Source: Solirubrobacter sp044865965 (GTDB lineage: Bacteria; Actinomycetota; Thermoleophilia; Solirubrobacterales; Solirubrobacteraceae). Taken from it: a stretch of DNA of 19,610 nucleotides. The DNA lies in the NCBI GenBank assembly GCA_044865965.1, contig JBIOTP010000411.1:1-19610 (forward strand), read 5' to 3'. This document shows, one piece after another, positions 6,053 to 14,102 of the stretch. The notes under the pieces were generated by a model. It ran no database searches and was not told the DNA's origin. It worked only from the letters and a program-made list of their open reading frames with translations. Position numbers and translations under genes: made by a program. Every line of letters begins with the position of its first letter. The stretch's first letter is position 1.

Positions 6053-6849
6053 AGGCCTCCTCCGCCATCGGCCTCGTCGTCGCCCTCGTCGGCCTGTTCC
6101 TGGGCGCGACGATGGAGGGCTCGAACGTCTTCGCGATCCTCAACCCGTCCGCGATGCTCATCGTGCTCGGCGGGACGCTCGGCGCCGTCATCACCGGCAC
6201 GAGCTTCGACGCGATCAAGAACATCCCGAAGCTCTACATGAAGGCGTTCAACGCCGACCCGCCGGACCTCAACGGGAAGGTCGCCGAGCTCGTCGGCTAC
6301 GCCGAGTCCGCGCGCCGCGACGGCCTGCTGGCCCTCGACGAGCAGCTCGGCTCGATCGAGGACCCGTTCACGAAGAAGGGCCTCCAGCTCGTGGTCGACG
6401 GCACCGACCCCGACCTCGTCGCCGAGATCCTCGACGCCGAGAACGACGCCATGCGCAAGCGCCACGGCGCGGCCACGCAGCCGTTCGAGAAGGCCGGCGG
6501 CTACGCCCCGACGATGGGCATCATCGGCACCGTCTTCGGGCTCATCCACGTGCTCGCGCACCTCGACCACCCCGAGACGCTCGGCCCGTCGATCTCCGCC
6601 GCGTTCATCGCCACGCTGATCGGCGTCGCCTCGGCCAACGTCATCTACCTGCCGATCGCCGCGCGCCTGAAGCAGATGTCGGGCGAGGAGCTGCACGCCC
6701 GCGGGCTGGTCGTCGAGGGCATCCTCTCGATCCAGGCCGGCGACAACCCGCGCGTCGTCCAGGAGAAGCTCGTCACCTTCGTCCCGCCCGGCCTGCGCGG
6801 TGTCGAGGGCGAGGACGCCGGCGCCGGCGCCGCCAAGGCGGCCGCGTAG
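6049..6849 (+). CDS. motA: Flagellar motor stator protein MotA
   Basis: 266 residues with four membrane segments at about 4-22, 32-50, 150-171 and 181-204 and a cytoplasmic loop between the second and third. The loop holds SARRDGLLALDE (about 87-98), the charged region that contacts FliG. TM3 has the conserved proline (P154 in GGYAPTMGIIGTVFGL), and the TM4 region has GPSISAAFIATLIGVASAN. MotA forms the pentamer that rotates around the MotB dimer as ions pass. The ion is not certain: T161 in TM3 is the residue found in Na+-type PomA/MotP, while the TM4 motif is closer to proton-type MotA of Bacillus. The gene starts within the flbD stop and is followed by motB after 12 bases. Confidence 0.94.
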   Translation: MKASSAIGLVVALVGLFLGATMEGSNVFAILNPSAMLIVLGGTLGAVITGTSFDAIKNIPKLYMKAFNADPPDLNGKVAELVGYAESARRDGLLALDEQLGSIEDPFTKKGLQLVVDGTDPDLVAEILDAENDAMRKRHGAATQPFEKAGGYAPTMGIIGTVFGLIHVLAHLDHPETLGPSISAAFIATLIGVASANVIYLPIAARLKQMSGEELHARGLVVEGILSIQAGDNPRVVQEKLVTFVPPGLRGVEGEDAGAGAAKAAA

Positions 6850-6861
6850 GAACCCGTTGCC

Positions 6862-7701
6862 ATGGCCCGCCGCCGCAAGCACGCTCACCACGAGGAGGAG
6901 CACGAGAACGAGGAGCGCTGGCTCGTGTCCTTCGCGGACATGATGACGCTCCTGTTCGCGCTGTTCATGGTGCTGTTCTCGATCTCCTCGGTGAACACGT
7001 CCAAGTTCGAGGCGCTCCAGAGGGCGCTCCAGGACGCGTTCTCCGGCCGCGTGCTGTCGGGCGGCAAGGCCATCATGGAGACCGGCTCGCAGGAGAGCCC
7101 CGAGCGGCCCGCGGCCACGCCGCCGCTGGAGTCGCTGCAGGCCCTGAACTCCACCGCCTCGCAGTCCGGCGCCCAGGCCAAGAACGAGGCCGCCGCCAAG
7201 GAGGACGAGGAGTTCCAGCGCCTGAAGCGCCGGATCGACGCGCTCGCCAAGAAGGCCGGCCTGCAGGGCCGCGTCGACGTGACCATCCGCCGTCGCGGGC
7301 TCGTGATCCAGCTGCTCACCGACAAGGTCTTCTTCGATTCCGGCCAGGCGGCGATCAAGCCGCAGGCCACGAAGCTCATCGACAAGATCGCGCTCGTCAT
7401 CCGTGACGAGCACAGGCATCCGATCGTGGTGGAGGGCCACACGGACTCGCAGCCGATCAGCGGCACGCAGTACCCCTCCAACTGGGAGCTGTCCGGCGCC
7501 CGCGCGGCGGCCGTCGTCCGCGACTTCGGCCGCAACGGGGTCCTCCCGCGGCGGATGTCGCTGGCCGGCTACGCCGACAAGGAGCCGATCGCGACCAACA
7601 CGACCGCCACCGGGCGGTCGCGCAACCGCCGGGTGGAGGTCGTCCTCTCCCGGATCAACACCGACACGGAGTCATCCAACAGCGCAGGGAGGCGCCCATG
7701 A
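6862..7701 (+). CDS. motB: Flagellar motor stator protein MotB
   Basis: 279 residues. A His/Glu-rich cytoplasmic N-terminus (MARRRKHAHHEEEHENEER) precedes one membrane segment with WLVSFADMMTLLFALFMVLF; D26 is the conserved ion-binding aspartate. A linker and plug region of about 100 residues follows, then an OmpA-like peptidoglycan-binding domain at about 145-270 with VVEGHTDSQP, NWELSGARAAAVVRDF and GRSRNRRVEVVL. It anchors the stator to the cell wall. The gene lies directly after motA, and its stop is shared with the fliL start (ATGA). Confidence 0.95.
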   Translation: MARRRKHAHHEEEHENEERWLVSFADMMTLLFALFMVLFSISSVNTSKFEALQRALQDAFSGRVLSGGKAIMETGSQESPERPAATPPLESLQALNSTASQSGAQAKNEAAAKEDEEFQRLKRRIDALAKKAGLQGRVDVTIRRRGLVIQLLTDKVFFDSGQAAIKPQATKLIDKIALVIRDEHRHPIVVEGHTDSQPISGTQYPSNWELSGARAAAVVRDFGRNGVLPRRMSLAGYADKEPIATNTTATGRSRNRRVEVVLSRINTDTESSNSAGRRP

Positions 7702-8141
7702 TGAAGAAGCTCGCTCCCGTCGTCATCGCCCTTGTGGCGCTCGGCGGGGCCTACAAGTTCGTACTGGCAAAGCCCAAGAGCGACGCGGCCGAGCCCAAGC
7801 CCAAGGTCGAGGGCACGGTCTACGTGCTCGGCAAGGAGTTCCTCGTGAACCTCGCCGACGGCCGCTTCGCGAAGCTGACGGTCGCGCTGGTCCTCGATCC
7901 CGAGGACGAGTCCGCCGCCGGGGGCGAGGGCGGCTCGACGCCGCCGGAGGGCTTCGGCACGATGGCCCAGGAGGCCGTCGTCCGCGACGTGATCACCGAC
8001 GACCTGACCGACGCCAAGGACCGCGAGCTCGTCGACCGCGACGGCCGCGAGGCGCTCAAGAAGCAGATCCTCAAGGATCTCAAGAAGCACACCGATGTGA
8101 AGGTCGACGAGATCCTGTTCACCGACGTCACGGTCCAGTAG
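7698..8141 (+). CDS. fliL: Flagellar basal body-associated protein FliL
   Basis: 147 residues. One N-terminal membrane segment (about 5-24, LAPVVIALVALGGAYKFVLA) is followed by an extracytoplasmic domain with GKEFLVNLADGRFAKLTVAL, VVRDVITDDL and the C-terminal KKHTDVKVDEILFTDVTVQ typical of FliL. FliL rings the stator and raises torque or stator stability. A Gly/Glu/Ser-rich insert lies at about 72-88. It overlaps motB by four bases and is followed by fliN after two bases; in Bacillus fliM would come next. Confidence 0.92.
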   Translation: MMKKLAPVVIALVALGGAYKFVLAKPKSDAAEPKPKVEGTVYVLGKEFLVNLADGRFAKLTVALVLDPEDESAAGGEGGSTPPEGFGTMAQEAVVRDVITDDLTDAKDRELVDRDGREALKKQILKDLKKHTDVKVDEILFTDVTVQ

Positions 8142-8143
8142 CC

Positions 8144-8497
8144 ATGGCTGAAGCTGTCGATTACGCACCCTTCGAGACCACGACCACGCCCGCTCCGGAG
8201 CCGGAGCGCGCGCCGGTCACCGCCGCCGAGCTCGCGCGCCTGCACGACGTGCCGGTCGAGCTCGCGGTCGAGATCGGCCGCACGCAGATGACGATCCGCG
8301 AGGCGCTCGCGCTCGGGCCGGGCTCGATCGTCACGCTCGACCGGCTGGCCGGCGAGCCGGTCGATCTGCTGGTCAATGGCAAGCCGATCGCCCGCGGCGA
8401 GGTCGTCGTGATCGACGAGGAGTTCGGCCTGCGGGTCACCGAGGTGCTCGCGCCGACCGACGGCGACGACGCCGACACCGCCGCCCCGGAAGGCTAG
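8144..8497 (+). CDS. fliN: Flagellar motor switch protein FliN (SpoA domain)
   Basis: 117 residues. After an acidic, Pro-rich N-terminus of about 30 residues comes one SpoA/SURF domain: DVPVELAVEIGRTQMTIREA, then LALGPGSIVTLDRLAGEPVD and LLVNGKPIARGEVVVIDEEF, ending LRVTEVL. This is FliN, which with FliM and FliG makes the C-ring that switches rotation. It is the short FliN type, not the CheC-fused FliY of Bacillus. The start is the ATG two bases after the fliL stop. fliM, normally adjacent, is not in the window. It is the last gene of the sigma-28-driven block; a hairpin and an unrelated gene follow. Confidence 0.93.
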   Translation: MAEAVDYAPFETTTTPAPEPERAPVTAAELARLHDVPVELAVEIGRTQMTIREALALGPGSIVTLDRLAGEPVDLLVNGKPIARGEVVVIDEEFGLRVTEVLAPTDGDDADTAAPEG

Positions 8498-8501
8498 GCG
8501 G

Positions 8502-8525
8502 CCGCCCGAAGCGGTATACGGGCGG
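8502..8525 (+). other. Inverted repeat after fliN overlapping the next promoter
   Basis: CCGCCCG (8502-8508) and CGGGCGG (8519-8525) form a 7-bp stem with a 10-base loop in the 29-base gap between fliN and the YihY-family gene. It could be a weak terminator or an operator, since the right arm overlaps the proposed -10 element. Confidence 0.35.
8515..8520 (+). promoter_or_regulatory. Possible -10 element of a leaderless promoter for the YihY-family gene
   Basis: TATACG is followed by six bases and then the GTG start at 8527. The spacing is that of leaderless actinobacterial genes, but the last base is not the usual T, no -35 is visible, and no ribosome binding site is present. Confidence 0.35.
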
Positions 8526-8526
8526 T

Positions 8527-9354
8527 GTGCTGCGACGCATCGCCCGGGCCCTGGTCGTCTTCTGGCGCAAGGCCTACGAGGACAACCTCACCGGCCTTGC
8601 GTCGATGGTCGCCTACAGCCTGCTGCTGTCGATCTTCCCGCTCGCGCTCATCGCGCTGTTCATCGCCGGGCGGGTCCTGCGCTCGCCCGATCTGGCCGCG
8701 TCGGTGCTGACCGACGCGCGCACGATCTTCCCGACCGCGGCGGAGTCGACGCTGACGGACGGCATCCGCCGCCTGCAGCAGTCCTCCACGACGGTCGGGA
8801 TCATCGCCATCGTCTCCGCGCTGTGGGTCGGCGCGTCGTTCTGGGGCGCGCTGGACACGGCGTTCTGCCGCATCTACCGGCTGCCCTGCCGCACGTGGGT
8901 GCGCCAGAAGCTGTTCGGCCTGGGGATGCTCGTCGTCGTGCTGCTGTTCATCGCCGTGAGCGTCGCCGTGCCGACCATGCAGGCGCTGCTCACCTCGAGC
9001 GCGCAGGACCTGCCGTTCGGCCTCAGCGACGTCCGCGTCCTCGTCTACTGGGCGACGATCCTCGCCGGCCTGGTGGTGCTGTTCGCCGCCCTGTGCGTGA
9101 CCTACTTCGCGGTTCCCAAGGGCGTCATCCCGTGGACGTGCGTGTGGCCGGGCGCGCTCGGCGCGACGCTCGCCATGGGCATCGTCGACTGGGGCTTTCC
9201 GCTGTACCTCGGGAGCGTCTCGACGCTGCGGATCGGCACCTCCGCGGTGTTCGTGCTGATCGCGCTCGTGTGGTTCTACGTGCTGGCGCTGATCCTGCTG
9301 GCAGGTGCGGTCGTCAACGAGCTGCGCTTCGAGCGGGTGCGCTCGGCCCGGTAG
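8527..9354 (+). CDS. YihY/virulence factor BrkB family membrane protein
   Basis: 275 residues with about six membrane segments. Family features are the N-terminal YEDNLTGLASMVAYSLLLSI (about 18-37), the ALWVGASFWGALDTAFCRIY segment (about 98-117), and FAVPKGVIPWTCVWPGALGA near residue 200, followed by IGTSAVFVLIALVWFYVLAL in the last helix. Members are inner-membrane proteins of uncertain function; the old RNase BN name is not supported. Nothing links it to flagella by sequence. It is set between fliN and fliO, positions that are neighbours in most Gram-positive flagellar clusters, and the MFS gene begins just after it. Confidence 0.9.
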   Translation: MLRRIARALVVFWRKAYEDNLTGLASMVAYSLLLSIFPLALIALFIAGRVLRSPDLAASVLTDARTIFPTAAESTLTDGIRRLQQSSTTVGIIAIVSALWVGASFWGALDTAFCRIYRLPCRTWVRQKLFGLGMLVVVLLFIAVSVAVPTMQALLTSSAQDLPFGLSDVRVLVYWATILAGLVVLFAALCVTYFAVPKGVIPWTCVWPGALGATLAMGIVDWGFPLYLGSVSTLRIGTSAVFVLIALVWFYVLALILLAGAVVNELRFERVRSAR

Positions 9355-9364
9355 CGTGCCCTGG

Positions 9365-10771
9365 ATGGCCGCCGCGCCCACGCGACATCCGAACGAGGTG
9401 CTCGCGGTGCTCCTGCTGTCGGGCACCGCCTTCGCCCTCTCGCAGACGGTGGTGGTGCCGGCGCTGCCGGAGATCGCGGGCGAGCTGCACGCGAGCCCGT
9501 CGGCGGTCTCGTGGATCCTCACCGGCTACCTGCTCTCGGCGTCGGTCGCGACGCCGGTCGCCGGCAAGCTCGGCGACCTCTACGGCAAGGGGCGTGTGCT
9601 CACCTGGGTGATGCTCATCTTCTCGGCCGGCTCGGTGGTGTGCGCGCTCGCGCCCTCGATCGGCGTCGTGATCGCCGGCCGCGCTGTCCAGGGCGTCGCC
9701 GGCGGCGTGTTCCCGCTGTCGTTCGGGATCATCCGCGACACGTTCCCGCGCGAACGCATGGCGGCCGGGATCGGCATCATGAGCGCGATCTTCGGCGTCG
9801 GCGGCGGCATCGGCCTGCCGCTGTCGGGCGTGATGGTCGAGCACCTCGACGTCTCGTGGCTGTTCTGGATCGGCCTCGTCGCCGTGCCCGCCGCGCTGGC
9901 CGCCCAGCGCGTCGTGCCGCCGTCGCCGACCGCCCGCCGCGCGCGTGTGGACTGGGCCGGCGCGCTGCTGTTGTCGTGCGCGCTGGTGGCGATCCTGGTC
10001 GCGGTCACCGAGGCCGAGGACTGGGGCTGGGGCTCGGCACGCACGCTCGCGCTGCTGGCCGGCGGCGTCGCGCTGCTGGGGGCCTGGCTGGCGCTGGAGG
10101 GTGCCCGCGAGCAGCCGCTGATCGAGCTGCGCGTGCTGCGCCGGCGCGCGGTGGCGGCCACCAACCTCACCGGCTTCATGGTCGGCTTCGCGATGTTCTC
10201 GAGCTTCCTGCTGATCCCGCGGTTCGCCGAGGCGCCCGAGCGCACCGGCTACGGGTTCGGGATGAGCGTGTTGCAGTCGGGTCTGCTGATCGCGCCCGCC
10301 GCCGTGGTGCAGCTCCTCATGGGCCCGGTCGCGGGGCGGCTGGGCATGCGGATCGGCTTCCGCGCGGTGCTGGCGATCGGCGCCGGGATGCTCGTCGCCG
10401 CCTTCGGCCTGCTCGCCGTCGCGCACGGGCGCCCGTGGCAGTTCGTCGTCGCCGCCGGCTTCCTCGGCGGCGGGATCACGTTCGCGCTGGCCTCGATGGC
10501 CATCCTGATCGTCGTCGCGGTGCCGCAGGCCGACGTCGGCATCGCCACCGGGATCAACACGATCACGCGCACGGTCGGCGGCGCGTTCGGCGCCGCCGCC
10601 GCCACGGCGATCCTCGCCGCCGACACGGTCGGCCGCTTCCCCACTGACGGCGCCTACACCGTCGCGTTCGCCGCCTCGGCCGGCGGCGGGCTGCTCGCGC
10701 TCGGCGCCGCGCTGCTCGTGCGCACCGCCGGGGGCGACCCCGCACCGGAACCGCTCAAGGCCGAAGCCTGA
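9365..10771 (+). CDS. MFS drug transporter, DHA2 (EmrB/QacA) family
   Basis: 468 residues with about 14 hydrophobic helices, the DHA2 topology. The first helices include VVVPALPEIAGEL and SWILTGYLLSASVATPVAGK. Motif A is seen as GKLGDLYGKGRV, and motif C-like glycine-rich sequence as GVGGGIGLPLSGVMVEHL. Members are proton-driven exporters of drugs or other small molecules; the substrate cannot be read here. The start is taken as ATG 9365; GTG 9356 in frame would add three residues. No ribosome binding site is present, but TAGCGT lies seven bases before the ATG, a possible -10 overlapping the preceding stop. It has no evident flagellar role. Confidence 0.9.
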   Translation: MAAAPTRHPNEVLAVLLLSGTAFALSQTVVVPALPEIAGELHASPSAVSWILTGYLLSASVATPVAGKLGDLYGKGRVLTWVMLIFSAGSVVCALAPSIGVVIAGRAVQGVAGGVFPLSFGIIRDTFPRERMAAGIGIMSAIFGVGGGIGLPLSGVMVEHLDVSWLFWIGLVAVPAALAAQRVVPPSPTARRARVDWAGALLLSCALVAILVAVTEAEDWGWGSARTLALLAGGVALLGAWLALEGAREQPLIELRVLRRRAVAATNLTGFMVGFAMFSSFLLIPRFAEAPERTGYGFGMSVLQSGLLIAPAAVVQLLMGPVAGRLGMRIGFRAVLAIGAGMLVAAFGLLAVAHGRPWQFVVAAGFLGGGITFALASMAILIVVAVPQADVGIATGINTITRTVGGAFGAAAATAILAADTVGRFPTDGAYTVAFAASAGGGLLALGAALLVRTAGGDPAPEPLKAEA

Positions 10772-10781
10772 GCGGTCGATA

Positions 10782-10810
10782 GGGAGCGTGAGCCCGATCC
10801 AGGCTCTCCC
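10782..10810 (+). other. Imperfect hairpin in the gap before fliO
   Basis: GGGA (10782-10785) and GAGCC (10790-10794) pair with GGCTC (10802-10806) and TCCC (10807-10810), leaving a four-base bulge and a seven-base loop. It could weakly terminate the MFS transcript or be a leader structure of the fliO block. There is no U-tract, and no clear promoter for fliO is visible in 10772-10822. Confidence 0.35.
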
Positions 10811-10822
10811 TCCCTCGGATTC

Positions 10823-11344
10823 ATGCGGATTACCCCTGCCTTCCTCCGTCCGGCCGGGGCAGCCGTCCTCGGCTGCCTGCTGACCGCTCCCGCCGCGTTC
10901 GCCGCGGATGGTGAGAGCACCCCGCTGAACCTGCCCGCCGACAAGGCCGGCAAGGTGGCGCAGGCCTCCGGCGCCTCGGGCGGCTCCCTCGTGCGCACGA
11001 TCGTCGGCCTGGCGGTCGTGCTCGGCGTGATCTACGGCCTCCACTGGGTCCTCAAGCAGGTCAAGGCCTCCAAGGAGACGAGCGCTTCCGGCCCCGGCCT
11101 GGAGCCGCTCGCCACGCTGCCGCTGGGCGCCAACCGGTCGCTGCACCTCGTGCGCGCCGGCGAGGAGATCGTGCTGCTCGGCGCCGGCGAGTCCGGCGTG
11201 ACGCCGATCCGCACCTACACCGAGGAGGAGGCCCGCCTGGCCGGCCTCCTCGAGGACGACGCCCTCGACGGCGGCGGCGGCACGCTCGCGCCCCGCAAGA
11301 CCTCCTTCCTCGAGGCGCTGCGCGCCAAGACGGTGATCCGGTGA
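10823..11344 (+). CDS. fliO: Flagellar biosynthetic protein FliO
   Basis: 173 residues. A signal peptide (about 1-28, ending AAFAA) and a short extracytoplasmic part precede one membrane helix (about 55-75, LVRTIVGLAVVLGVIYGLHW). The cytoplasmic domain has LEPLATLPLGANRSLHLVRA and EEIVLLGAGESGVTPIRTY, the FliO pattern. FliO is a scaffold for assembling the FliP pentamer of the export gate and is not part of the final machine. Sequence conservation in this family is low; the call also rests on position directly before fliP, with which it shares a GTGA overlap. Confidence 0.9.
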   Translation: MRITPAFLRPAGAAVLGCLLTAPAAFAADGESTPLNLPADKAGKVAQASGASGGSLVRTIVGLAVVLGVIYGLHWVLKQVKASKETSASGPGLEPLATLPLGANRSLHLVRAGEEIVLLGAGESGVTPIRTYTEEEARLAGLLEDDALDGGGGTLAPRKTSFLEALRAKTVIR

Positions 11345-11979
11345 AGGCCGACGGGAGCAACGCGGTCCAGCTGCTGCTGCTCGTCGGCGGCATCTCGCTG
11401 GTTCCGGCGCTGCTGTTCACGGTCACCGGCTTCACGCGCATCCTCATCGTCCTCGGCTTCATCCGCTCCGGCCTGGGCACGCCGACCGCGCCGCCGAACC
11501 AGGTGCTGGTCGGGATCGCGTTCTTCCTGACGCTGTTCGTGATGAGCCCGACGCTCTCGAAGGTCAAGCACGACGCCTACGACCCGCTGCAGAAGGGCCA
11601 GATCACGCAGCAGGTCGCGCTCGACCGCGCTCAGAAGCCGATGCGCGAGTTCATGTTCGACCAGACGCGCACGAAGGACCTGGCGCTGTTCGCGAAGCTC
11701 GCGAAGATCAAGAACCCCAAGACGCGCGCGGACATCCCGACCCAGGTCCTGATCCCCGCCTTCATCATCTCGGAGCTCAAGACGGCGTTCCAGATCGGGT
11801 TCCTGATCTTCCTGCCGTTCCTGATCATCGACCTCGTGGTCTCGTCGACGTTGATGTCGATGGGCATGGTGATGCTGCCGCCCGTCTTCATCTCGCTGCC
11901 GTTCAAGATCCTCCTCTTCGTCCTGGTGGACGGCTGGAACCTCGTCACGTCGTCCCTCGTCCAGTCCTTCCACACATGA
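11341..11979 (+). CDS. fliP: Flagellar export gate protein FliP
   Basis: 212 residues, GTG start inside the fliO stop. Hydrophobic segments, the FTRILIVLGFIRSGLGT region, the APPNQVLVGIAFFLTLFVMS segment and the IPAFIISELKTAFQIGFLIF signature are all present, followed by LPFKILLFVLVDGWNLV. Five copies form the core of the FliPQR pore. There is no cleavable signal peptide like that of enterobacterial FliP; the length agrees with Bacillus FliP (about 221). It overlaps fliQ by four bases (ATGA). Confidence 0.96.
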   Translation: MKADGSNAVQLLLLVGGISLVPALLFTVTGFTRILIVLGFIRSGLGTPTAPPNQVLVGIAFFLTLFVMSPTLSKVKHDAYDPLQKGQITQQVALDRAQKPMREFMFDQTRTKDLALFAKLAKIKNPKTRADIPTQVLIPAFIISELKTAFQIGFLIFLPFLIIDLVVSSTLMSMGMVMLPPVFISLPFKILLFVLVDGWNLVTSSLVQSFHT

Positions 11980-12248
11980 ACCAGGACGTCGTCGTCAACC
12001 TCGTGGTGCAGATGATGGAGGTCACCCTCAAGGTGGCCATGCCGCTGCTGCTCGTGGGCCTCGTGATCGGCCTCGCGGTCTCGGTGCTGCAGGCCGTCAC
12101 GCAGATCCAGGAGCAGACGCTGTCGTTCATCCCGAAGGTCGTCGGCCTCGTCGCCGTGGTCGCGATCGCCGGCCCGTGGATGCTGGGGCAGATCGTGTCC
12201 TGGACGCAGGAGCTGTGGGCCGCGATCCCCGGCTACGTCGGCTCCTGA
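11976..12248 (+). CDS. fliQ: Flagellar export gate protein FliQ
   Basis: 90 residues with two membrane helices. It contains MMEVTLKVAMPLLLVGLVIG and SVLQAVTQIQEQTLSFIPK, the conserved FliQ loop. Four copies join FliP and FliR in the export pore. Its stop shares one base with the fliR start (TGATG). Confidence 0.96.
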   Translation: MNQDVVVNLVVQMMEVTLKVAMPLLLVGLVIGLAVSVLQAVTQIQEQTLSFIPKVVGLVAVVAIAGPWMLGQIVSWTQELWAAIPGYVGS

Positions 12249-13030
12249 TGGACGTCAACGAGCTCCTCGCCAAGTTCTCCGAGCAGCAGGTCGCCGGGTT
12301 CATCCTCGTCCTCGGGCGGATCTCGCCGCTGTTCATCTTCGCGCCGCTGTTCTCGAGCAAGATGGTCCCGGCGCGGGCGCGCGCGGTGATCGCGGTCGCG
12401 CTGGCGGTCGGCATCTCGCCGCTCGCCGCCAAGGGCCGGATCGAGCTCGACGCGCTGTCCTTCGGCGGCCTGATGCTCAAGGAGGTCCTGGTCGGCCTCG
12501 CGTTCGCGTTCACCCTCGGCACCCTGTTCGCGGCGCTGCAGGCCGCGGGCGCGCTGCTGGACACGATGATCGGCTTCTCGTTCGGCTCGCTCGTCGACCC
12601 CGTCACCGGGACCCAGTCCTCGGTGCTGGCGCAGCTCTACACGCTCGTCGGCGTCGCGGTGTTCATCGCGATCGACGGCGATGCCTGGGTCGTGCAGGGG
12701 CTCGCGCGCACCTACGAGGCGGTGCCGCTGGCGGACGCGCCGCAGATCGGCACCCTGGTGCACGGCGCCCAGGTCGCGTTCTCGGGCATCTTCGTCGCCG
12801 CCTTCCAGATCGGCGCACCGGTGCTGCTCGCGCTGATCGTCACCGACGCCGCGTTCGGCGTCGTCTCGCGCGTCGTGCCGCAGCTGAACATCTTCGCCGT
12901 CGGCTTTCCGGCCAAGGTGACCGTCGGCCTCGTGCTGATCGGCGCCTCGCTGCCGTTCGTGTCCGGCTTCGTCGCCGACCAGCTCCAGCAGTCGGTGCTG
13001 AGCGCGCTGCACGCGCTGAGGGTGGCGTGA
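12248..13030 (+). CDS. fliR: Flagellar export gate protein FliR
   Basis: 260 residues, about six membrane helices. The N-terminus (FILVLGRISPLFIFAPLFSS) and the GALLDTMIGFSFGSLVDPVT segment are FliR hallmarks, as are VVPQLNIFAVGFPAKVTVGL near 215-235. FliR completes the FliPQR pore as a single subunit and contacts FlhB. The ATG at 12248 is chosen because it overlaps the fliQ stop; an upstream in-frame start would lie well inside fliQ. flhB starts one base after the stop. Confidence 0.95.
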   Translation: MDVNELLAKFSEQQVAGFILVLGRISPLFIFAPLFSSKMVPARARAVIAVALAVGISPLAAKGRIELDALSFGGLMLKEVLVGLAFAFTLGTLFAALQAAGALLDTMIGFSFGSLVDPVTGTQSSVLAQLYTLVGVAVFIAIDGDAWVVQGLARTYEAVPLADAPQIGTLVHGAQVAFSGIFVAAFQIGAPVLLALIVTDAAFGVVSRVVPQLNIFAVGFPAKVTVGLVLIGASLPFVSGFVADQLQQSVLSALHALRVA

Positions 13031-13031
13031 G

Positions 13032-14102
13032 ATGGCCGGCGACCGCACCGAGAAGGCAACACCCAAGAAGCGCGAGGAGGCCCGCAAGAAGGGCCAGGTC
13101 GCGCGCTCGGCCGACGTCAACGGCGCCGTCGTGCTGCTCGCCGGCCTGTTCGCCCTGTCGGCGTTCGGGCCCGGCGTCATGCACCGCATGCAGGACGCGA
13201 TGCTCGAGGTGCTGGCGCTCGTCCGCACGCCGGAGATCGTCGACCGCAAGGGCGTCGGCGCGCTGTTCGTGCTGGTCGGCAGGCACGTCGGCCTCGCCGC
13301 GCTGCCGGTCGTGGGCGTGTGCGCGCTCGCCGGCCTCGCCGCGTCCGCCGGCCAGGTCGGCCTGAAGCCCACGTTCGGCGCGCTCAAGCCCGACGCCAAG
13401 AAGCTCAACCCCGCCTCCGGCTTCAAGAACATCTTCGGCCCCAACGCCGCCGCCGAGGCGATCAAGTCGGTGACGAAGGTCGGCGTCGTGGGCTCGATCG
13501 CCGCGCTGGCCGTCTTCCCCAAGCTCGACGAGCTGGCCGCGCTGGTCGGCACGCCGCCGGCCGACCTCCTGCCCCAGATCGCCCACACGGTGCTCTCGAT
13601 CGCCCAGCGCGCGGCGCTCGCCTACCTCGTGATCGCGGCCGCCGACTACGCCTGGCAGCGCTACCGCCACGAGAAGTCGCTGAGGATGGACAAGCAGGAG
13701 GTCAAGGACGAGTTCAAGCAGCAGGGGCTTCCGGCCGAGATCAAGGGTGCACAGCGGCGACGGGCGATGGAGCTCGCGCGCGCACGCATGATGGACGCCG
13801 TCCCGACCGCCGACGTGATCGTCACCAACCCGACGCACTACTCCGTAGCCCTCAAGTACGACAGCGCGAACCCCGCGCCGATCGTCGTCGCCAAGGGCGT
13901 TGACAACCTCGCGTTCAAGATCCGCGAGGTCGCGAGCGCCAACGGCGTCGTGATCGTGCCCGACCCCCCGCTCGCCCGCACCCTGTACGCGTCCGTCGAC
14001 CTCGGCAAGCAGATCCCCGAGGACCTCTTCCACGCCGTCGCCCAGCTCCTCGCCTACGTCTATCGCGTCGCCGGCGCGAGAAAGGCCGCCGCCGCCGCAT
14101 GA
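13032..14102 (+). CDS. flhB: Flagellar export switch protein FlhB
   Basis: 356 residues. The N-terminus (GDRTEKATPKKREEARKKGQ) is the standard FlhB opening, followed by four membrane segments. The cytoplasmic part contains the self-cleavage motif NPTH at N266-H269, cut between Asn and Pro, followed by YSVALKYD and APIVVAKGVDNLAFKIREVA. Cleavage allows FliK-triggered change from hook to filament export. DPPLARTLYASVDLGKQIPE completes the family pattern. All key residues are present, so it should be active. It overlaps flhA by four bases (ATGA). Confidence 0.97.
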   Translation: MAGDRTEKATPKKREEARKKGQVARSADVNGAVVLLAGLFALSAFGPGVMHRMQDAMLEVLALVRTPEIVDRKGVGALFVLVGRHVGLAALPVVGVCALAGLAASAGQVGLKPTFGALKPDAKKLNPASGFKNIFGPNAAAEAIKSVTKVGVVGSIAALAVFPKLDELAALVGTPPADLLPQIAHTVLSIAQRAALAYLVIAAADYAWQRYRHEKSLRMDKQEVKDEFKQQGLPAEIKGAQRRRAMELARARMMDAVPTADVIVTNPTHYSVALKYDSANPAPIVVAKGVDNLAFKIREVASANGVVIVPDPPLARTLYASVDLGKQIPEDLFHAVAQLLAYVYRVAGARKAAAAA

